From NCBI RefSeq assembly GCF_020564565.1, contig NZ_JAJCTD010000001.1, forward strand, positions 434,001-498,000: a DNA stretch of 64,000 nt. Reading direction: 5' to 3'. The position numbers were made by a program, and so were the translations under genes. Shown one piece after another: positions 59,548-64,000 of the stretch. Position 1 is the first letter of the stretch, and each line of letters begins with the position of its first letter. The notes beneath the pieces are model-generated. The model saw nothing but the letters and a program-made list of their open reading frames with translations, ran no database searches and was not told the origin of the DNA. The stretch comes from Rhodobacter sp. Har01. Lineage in GTDB: Bacteria > Pseudomonadota > Alphaproteobacteria > Rhodobacterales > Rhodobacteraceae.

Positions 59548-60807
59548 ATGCGTCGCGTTGTCGTCACGGGTCTGGGAATGGTCACACCGCTGGCCTGCGG
59601 CGTCGAGGAAACCTGGAGCCGCCTGCTGGCCGGGAAGTCGGGCGCCGGCCCGATCACGCGCTTCGACGCGGCCAATGTGGTCACCCAGTACGCCTGCGAG
59701 ATCCCGGTCGGCGACGGCAGCGACGGCACCTTCAACCCGGATGACTGGATGGAGCCGAAGGACCGCCGCAAGGTGGACGACTTCATTCTCTACGGCATCG
59801 CCGCCGCCACCCAGGCCGTGCGCGATGCGGGATGGGAGCCGCAGGACGAGGACAGCCGCCAGCGCACCGGGGTGATGATCGGCAGCGGCATCGGCGGGCT
59901 GTCGGCGATTGCCGACACCGCGGTGCTGATCAAGGAAAAGGGGCCGAAGCGGGTGTCGCCCTTCTTCATCCCCAGCGCGCTGATCAACCTGGTCTCGGGG
60001 CAGGTCTCGATCCGCTTCGGCTTCAAGGGGCCGAACCATGCGGTGGTGACGGCCTGTTCGACCGGCGCCCATGCCATCGGCGATGCGGCGCGGCTGATCC
60101 AGTGGGGCGATGCCGACGTGATGGTGGCGGGCGGCGCCGAAAGCCCGATCAGCGAGATCGGGATTGCCGGGTTCAACGCCTGCAAGGCGCTGTCCACCAA
60201 GCGCGGGCATGAGCCGGAAAAGGCCAGCCGGCCCTATGACGCCGACCGAGACGGGTTCGTGATGGGCGAGGGCGCGGGCGTGGTGGTGCTGGAGGAATAT
60301 GAGCACGCCAGGGCCCGCGGCGCCAGGATCTATGCCGAGGTGCTGGGCTATGGCCTGTCGGGCGACGCCTACCACATCACCGCGCCGGCCGAGGATGGCG
60401 ACGGCGGCTATCGCAGCATGGCGGCGGCGCTGGCCCGGGCCGGGCTGCAGCCGGCCGATGTCGACTATATCAACGCCCATGGCACCAGCACGATGGCCGA
60501 CACCATCGAGCTGGGCGCGGTCGAGCGGCTGATGGGCGAGGCGGCGGGCACGGCCACGATGTCTTCGACCAAGTCGTCGATCGGGCATCTGCTGGGCGCG
60601 GCGGGTGCGGTCGAGGCGATCTTCTGCGTGCTGGCCATTCGCGACCAGGTGGCGCCGCCGACGATCAACCTGGACAATCCGGCGGTCGCGCCGAAGCTGG
60701 ATCTGGCCGCGAACAAGGCCGTCCGCCGCAAGATCGACGTGGCGCTGTCGAACAGCTTTGGTTTCGGCGGCACCAATGCCAGCCTCGTGCTGGGCAAGGT
60801 GCGTTAG
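59548..60807 (+). CDS. fabF: 3-oxoacyl-ACP synthase II (FabF)
   Basis: This 419-residue condensing enzyme elongates acyl-ACP with malonyl-ACP. The catalytic triad is Cys170 in 'VVTACSTGAHAIGDA', His311 in 'YINAHGTSTMADTIE' and His347 in 'SSIGHLLGAAGAVE'. It starts 'MRRVVVTGLGMVTPLACGVE' like other FabF proteins. It normally follows acpP directly but is here 4.4 kb away, with its own promoter, and is followed by mltG after 4 bases. Confidence 0.97.
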   Translation: MRRVVVTGLGMVTPLACGVEETWSRLLAGKSGAGPITRFDAANVVTQYACEIPVGDGSDGTFNPDDWMEPKDRRKVDDFILYGIAAATQAVRDAGWEPQDEDSRQRTGVMIGSGIGGLSAIADTAVLIKEKGPKRVSPFFIPSALINLVSGQVSIRFGFKGPNHAVVTACSTGAHAIGDAARLIQWGDADVMVAGGAESPISEIGIAGFNACKALSTKRGHEPEKASRPYDADRDGFVMGEGAGVVVLEEYEHARARGARIYAEVLGYGLSGDAYHITAPAEDGDGGYRSMAAALARAGLQPADVDYINAHGTSTMADTIELGAVERLMGEAAGTATMSSTKSSIGHLLGAAGAVEAIFCVLAIRDQVAPPTINLDNPAVAPKLDLAANKAVRRKIDVALSNSFGFGGTNASLVLGKVR

Positions 60808-60811
60808 GGGC

Positions 60812-62002
60812 ATGTGGCGGTCGGTCGCCTCGAACGCGCTGACGCTGTTCATCGTCCTTCTGGTGGCGGCGGCGGCGGTGGTGGCCTGGGGCCGCAACGA
60901 ATTCGTCAAGCCGGGACCGCTGGCCGAGGCGATCTGCCTGCAGGTCGAGCGCGGCGCCTCGCTGGCGGCGGTCAGCCGCAACCTGGAAAAGCGCGGCGCC
61001 GTCAGCGATGCGCGCATCTTCCGGATCGGGGCGGATTTTGCCGGCAAGGCCGAGGAGCTGAAGTTCGGCTCCTACCTGGTCCTGCCCGGCTCTTCGATGG
61101 CCGAGGTGCTGGCGGCGATCACGGCGGGCGGGCAATCGACCTGCGGGCAGGAGATCAACTTCCGCATCGGCATCGCCCGCGCCGACGTGATTCTGCGCGA
61201 GCTTGACCCGGCGAGCAACCAGTTCGTGGACGTGGTCAGTTTCGATCCGTCGCAGGACGCGGTGCCGGCGCAATACACCAAGGCCGTCGCCAGCCCCGAC
61301 ATGCGCTATCGCGTCACCCTGGCCGAGGGCGTGACCAGCTGGCAGGTGGTGGAAGAGCTGAAGCGGGCCGATTTCCTTGAGGGCGAGGTGGATGCGGTGC
61401 CGCCCGAAGGGACGCTGGCGCCGGAGTCCTACGATGTGGAGAAGGGCAGCGCCCGCGCCGATCTGCTTGCCCGGATGACCGAGGCGCAGACCCGGGTGCT
61501 GGCCGAGTTGTGGCCGCAACGCTCGGCCGATCTGCCCTATGACACGGTGGAGGAGGCGCTGATCATGGCCAGCATCGTGGAAAAGGAAACCGCCGTCGCG
61601 GAAGAGCGCAAGCGGGTGGCCAGCGTCTTTGTCAACCGGCTGGAGCAGGGGATGCGGCTGCAGACCGACCCGACGGTGATCTACGGCATCACCAAGGGCG
61701 AAGGCACGCTGGGCCGCGGCTTGCGGCAAAGCGAGCTGCGGCGCGAGACGCCCTACAACACCTATGTCATCGACGGCCTGCCGCCGACGCCGATCGCCAA
61801 CCCGGGGCGGCTGTCGATCGAGGCGGCGCTGAACCCCGATACCACCAGCTTCCTGTTCTTCGTCGCCGATGGCACCGGCGGCCATGCCTTTGCCGAGTCG
61901 CTGGAAGAGCACAACCGCAACGTCGAGGCCTGGCGCGCCATCGAGGCGGAACGCGCGGCGCAGAGCGGCGACGAGGCGGCGACCGGGGTGCAGGGCGACT
62001 GA
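60812..62002 (+). CDS. mltG: Endolytic murein transglycosylase MltG (YceG)
   Basis: The 396-residue protein has an N-terminal membrane anchor (ALTLFIVLLVAAAAVVAWG) and a periplasmic LysM-like part. Its YceG catalytic domain has 'EEALIMASIVEKETAVAEER' (catalytic Glu in VEKET), 'RLQTDPTVIYGITKGEG' and 'RRETPYNTYVIDGLPPTPIA' followed by NPG. It cuts nascent glycan strands near the membrane. It lies 4 bp after fabF. Confidence 0.96.
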   Translation: MWRSVASNALTLFIVLLVAAAAVVAWGRNEFVKPGPLAEAICLQVERGASLAAVSRNLEKRGAVSDARIFRIGADFAGKAEELKFGSYLVLPGSSMAEVLAAITAGGQSTCGQEINFRIGIARADVILRELDPASNQFVDVVSFDPSQDAVPAQYTKAVASPDMRYRVTLAEGVTSWQVVEELKRADFLEGEVDAVPPEGTLAPESYDVEKGSARADLLARMTEAQTRVLAELWPQRSADLPYDTVEEALIMASIVEKETAVAEERKRVASVFVNRLEQGMRLQTDPTVIYGITKGEGTLGRGLRQSELRRETPYNTYVIDGLPPTPIANPGRLSIEAALNPDTTSFLFFVADGTGGHAFAESLEEHNRNVEAWRAIEAERAAQSGDEAATGVQGD

Positions 62003-62030
62003 GGGTGCGGCGGCGGCCCGTCGGGCGGTG

Positions 62031-62501
62031 TCAGTCGCGGCGGGTCGCGGCGAAGACCCAGACCGCGGCCAGACCGGCCGAGGTGATGGCATTCCAGCCG
62101 GCCATCGAGATGCCCAGCAGCGACCAGGGGATCTCGTCGCAGCGCACCGGGGCGGGCAGGGCAGCGTCGGGGTTCAGCAGATCGGCGCCGGAAAGCCCGC
62201 CGATCGAGCCCTGTGTGCAGGTGGACACGAAGTCCCACCAGCCTTGCTCGACCCCGGCGTGGAACAGGCCGATGCCGGCGGTGGCCAGCGCCGCCAGCGC
62301 CCCCGCCCAGGCCAGCGCCCGCCAGCCGGTGATCAGGGCCAGCACCAGAACCGCCACGGCCGCGGCATGCGGCCAGCGCTGCCACAGGCACAGCTCGCAA
62401 GGCGGCATCCGGGCCAGGATCTGAAAGCCGAACGCGCCGACCAGCATGGCGGCCGAGCCAAGGCCCGCCACGGTGGCCGGCAGTTTCCAGGTCACGCCCA
62501 T
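62031..62501 (-). CDS. dsbB: Disulfide bond formation protein DsbB
   Basis: The 156-residue four-helix membrane protein has the quinone-linked CXXC pair Cys35-Cys38 in 'ILARMPPCELCLWQRWPHAA' and the periplasmic pair Cys95 ('VSTCTQGSIGG') and Cys121 ('APVRCDEIPWSLLGISMAGW'). It re-oxidises DsbA. The longer open frame to 62990 is a shadow; ATG 62501 gives the family N-terminus. It converges with mltG. Confidence 0.94.
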   Translation of the reverse strand: MGVTWKLPATVAGLGSAAMLVGAFGFQILARMPPCELCLWQRWPHAAAVAVLVLALITGWRALAWAGALAALATAGIGLFHAGVEQGWWDFVSTCTQGSIGGLSGADLLNPDAALPAPVRCDEIPWSLLGISMAGWNAITSAGLAAVWVFAATRRD

Positions 62502-62655
62502 TGCTGTCCCCTGTCGTTGCGGGCCGCACCATAGGCGCAGGCGCGGCAAGGGGGAAGTCACGTCGCGGTGTGCCGATGCCGGGAACGGGACTTTCGGGCG
62601 AACCGGCTTGCCGCTAAGCTGGCGCCGTGACGGGGTGTTACAGGGAGACCGGACG

Positions 62656-63510
62656 ATGGAGTGGAAGGGCCGCCGCGGCAGCGACAACATCGAGGACCGC
62701 CGCCGCACGTCGGGCGGGCGGACGGCCAGCATCGGCGGGGCTGGGGCGGTGATCGTGTTCCTGATCGCCATGTTCCTGGGCGTGGACCCATCCAAGCTGC
62801 TGGGGCCGGGGGGCCTTGAGATCGGCACCGGCAGCGGCGAGCCGGTCGAACTGACCGAGGCCGATGTGCAGGCCGGCGAGTTCGTCTCGGTCACCCTGGC
62901 CGACACCGAGGAAATCTGGACCAAGGTCTTTGCCGAACAACTGAACGCCAGATACACCCCGGCGGTGCTGGTGCTGTTCAAGGACCACACGCCTTCGGCC
63001 TGCGGCGGCGCGTCCGAGGCGACCGGGCCGTTCTACTGCCCGGCGGACAAGAAGGTGTATCTCGACACCGCCTTCTTCGTGACGCTGCAAAGGAAGCTGG
63101 GCGCGCATGGCGACTTTGCCGCGGCCTATGTGGTGGCGCACGAGATCGGCCACCATGTGCAGGACGAGTTGGGCATCCTGGGCAAGTCGATGACGCTGCG
63201 CCAGCAGGTCGGCCAGGAGGAATCGAACGCGATCTCGGTGATGGTCGAGTTGCAGGCCGACTGCCTGTCGGGCATCTGGGCCCGCGAGGCGGCGCAGACC
63301 CTGGGCACGGTGGAACGCGGCGACCTGGAGGAAGCGGTGAACGCCGCCCGCCAGATCGGCGATGACACGCTGCAGGCGAACGCCGGCCAGCGGCCGATGC
63401 CGCACACCTTTACCCATGGCACCTCGGAACAGCGGTCCGAGTGGTTCCTGCTCGGTCTGAATTCCGGCCTGATCGCTGATTGCGACACCTTCTCGGCCAC
63501 CGATCTGTGA
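62656..63510 (+). CDS. Putative neutral zinc metallopeptidase (YpfJ family)
   Basis: The 284-residue protein has a cytoplasmic basic start (MEWKGRRGSDNIEDRRR), one membrane helix near 27-45 ('IGGAGAVIVFLIAMFLGVDP'), then a peptidase domain with the zinc motif HEIGHH in 'AAYVVAHEIGHHVQDELGIL'. It also has 'VMVELQADCLSGIWAREAAQ' and a C-terminal 'THGTSEQRSEWFLLGLNSG', all diagnostic of YpfJ. The physiological substrate is unknown. Confidence 0.93.
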   Translation: MEWKGRRGSDNIEDRRRTSGGRTASIGGAGAVIVFLIAMFLGVDPSKLLGPGGLEIGTGSGEPVELTEADVQAGEFVSVTLADTEEIWTKVFAEQLNARYTPAVLVLFKDHTPSACGGASEATGPFYCPADKKVYLDTAFFVTLQRKLGAHGDFAAAYVVAHEIGHHVQDELGILGKSMTLRQQVGQEESNAISVMVELQADCLSGIWAREAAQTLGTVERGDLEEAVNAARQIGDDTLQANAGQRPMPHTFTHGTSEQRSEWFLLGLNSGLIADCDTFSATDL

Positions 63511-63523
63511 TTGACGCCTGCGG

Positions 63524-63546
63524 CCGGGGCCTTTAGACCCCGGTTT
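63524..63546 (+). terminator. Likely terminator of the zinc-peptidase gene
   Basis: Stem ccgggg/ccccgg (63524-63529 and 63538-63543) is followed by ttt, 14 bases after the stop codon and 7 bases before tRNA-Leu. Confidence 0.55.
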
Positions 63547-63552
63547 CAGGTG

Positions 63553-63636
63553 GCCCGAGTGGCGGAATGGTAGACGCAGCGGATTCAAAATCCGTCGCCG
63601 CAAGGCATGTCGGTTCGAGTCCGACCTTGGGCACCA
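63553..63636 (+). tRNA. tRNA-Leu (anticodon CAA)
   Basis: The acceptor arms gcccgag / cttgggc pair, followed by A and encoded CCA (63634-63636). The loop ttcaaaa at 63584-63590, closed by gcgga/tccgt, gives anticodon caa at 63586-63588. A long variable arm (cgccgcaaggcatg) and ggttcgagtcc confirm class II tRNA-Leu. Confidence 0.97.
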
Positions 63637-64000
63637 CTGGCCGCTTCCCCGATCCGGCCGCGCCCCGGACGACTGCGCCGCTGGGGCGCCGCCGGCCGCG
63701 CGGATTTGTGCTGCAAGTGCCTGCATTCGTCAGCATGATCGACGGTCACGCCCCGCCGGAGCGGTGTTGCCCTGGGGGCTTTGTCCGGCCCGATGTGATC
63801 GGCCCGCGGCAATCGGGGATTGCATTCCGGTTTACGTTTTTCGGCTTCACGGGGCCGGGCCGGAGGAGTAGTTTGGACCTTGGGGGCTGGGTGCGCAGGC
63901 GTTTGGTCTGTGGGTCGGTGGTGCTGTCTGGGTGTTGAAAGCTGAAAGGCCGGACAGCCGGTTCCGCGCGTGCGGGGCTGGCGGGATGGTGGGATGCCGG
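63637..64000. other. No gene recognised after tRNA-Leu(CAA)
   Basis: The 364 bases to the window end contain open frames on both strands, but none has coding character I would defend, and I see no RNA gene. GC falls locally near 63820-63840 (ttacgtttttcggc), which may be promoter DNA for something outside the window. The tRNA 3' end is not repeated nearby, so there is no sign of an integrated element here. Confidence 0.5.

Noticed and set aside
63553..64000. tRNA-Leu(CAA) as an integration site
   Set aside because: No repeat of the tRNA 3' end and no integrase gene in the remaining 364 bases; the window ends too early to decide further.

Overview
The window is high-GC DNA from an alphaproteobacterium, most probably a member of the Rhodobacteraceae (Paracoccus/Rhodobacter-like). 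The evidence is gene order and content: tatC next to a DUF815 ATPase, surE-pcm-nlpD, a heterotetrameric sarcosine oxidase soxBDAG, the rpsF-rpsR-rplI operon without priB, a fabD-fabG-acpP/fabF-mltG cluster and a TTAA-N7-TTAA (CtrA-type) box. No taxonomic search was possible.

Layout. 1-5.5 kb: end of tatC, a DUF815 ATPase and a CorC/HlyC transporter on +, then nlpD-pcm-surE on -. 5.9-9.3 kb: a TetR-type regulator and an OmpR-type response regulator overlapping a PAS hybrid histidine kinase. 9.5-31.3 kb: a single-strand run of 18 genes with many ATGA overlaps. It encodes an acyl-CoA ligase, a complete Liv-type ABC importer, a second (PaaK-like) CoA ligase, and the acyl-CoA stages of leucine, valine and isoleucine breakdown (thiolase, two acyl-CoA dehydrogenases, 3-hydroxyisobutyryl-CoA hydrolase, mmsB, hydratases, SDR, methylcrotonyl-CoA carboxylase, HMG-CoA lyase). 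An ASCH-domain gene sits between the two carboxylase subunits. The BCAA transaminase and branched-chain ketoacid dehydrogenase are absent, so import plus CoA ligation could feed branched-chain acids directly into this pathway (inference).

31.4-44.8 kb: dusA, a TauE-like permease, a probable 2OG-Fe(II) oxygenase, DUF1289-ruvX-ccmI on -, soxBDAG, a secreted protein, sodB, a TraB/GumN protein and a Hint-domain protein. 44.9-52.8 kb: tRNA-Leu(UAG), tig, a small HD hydrolase, a DMT permease, a nucleotidyltransferase, the ribosomal operon, a YceI protein and a cytochrome b561-YceI fusion.

52.9-63.6 kb: the fatty-acid synthesis cluster. acpP is separated from fabF by about 4.4 kb carrying a VOC protein, a ureohydrolase with an altered metal motif, and a decayed AT-richer patch. 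That patch holds an RHS fragment, small membrane proteins, a frameshifted small gene and a frameshifted GNAT gene, and looks like a decayed polymorphic-toxin/phage insertion. mltG, dsbB, a YpfJ-type zinc peptidase and tRNA-Leu(CAA) follow.

Non-coding signals include four 21-nt compensated palindromes, a twice-occurring composite regulatory module (17-bp palindrome, 40-nt spacer, CtrA-like box), several sigma70-type promoters and several intrinsic terminators.
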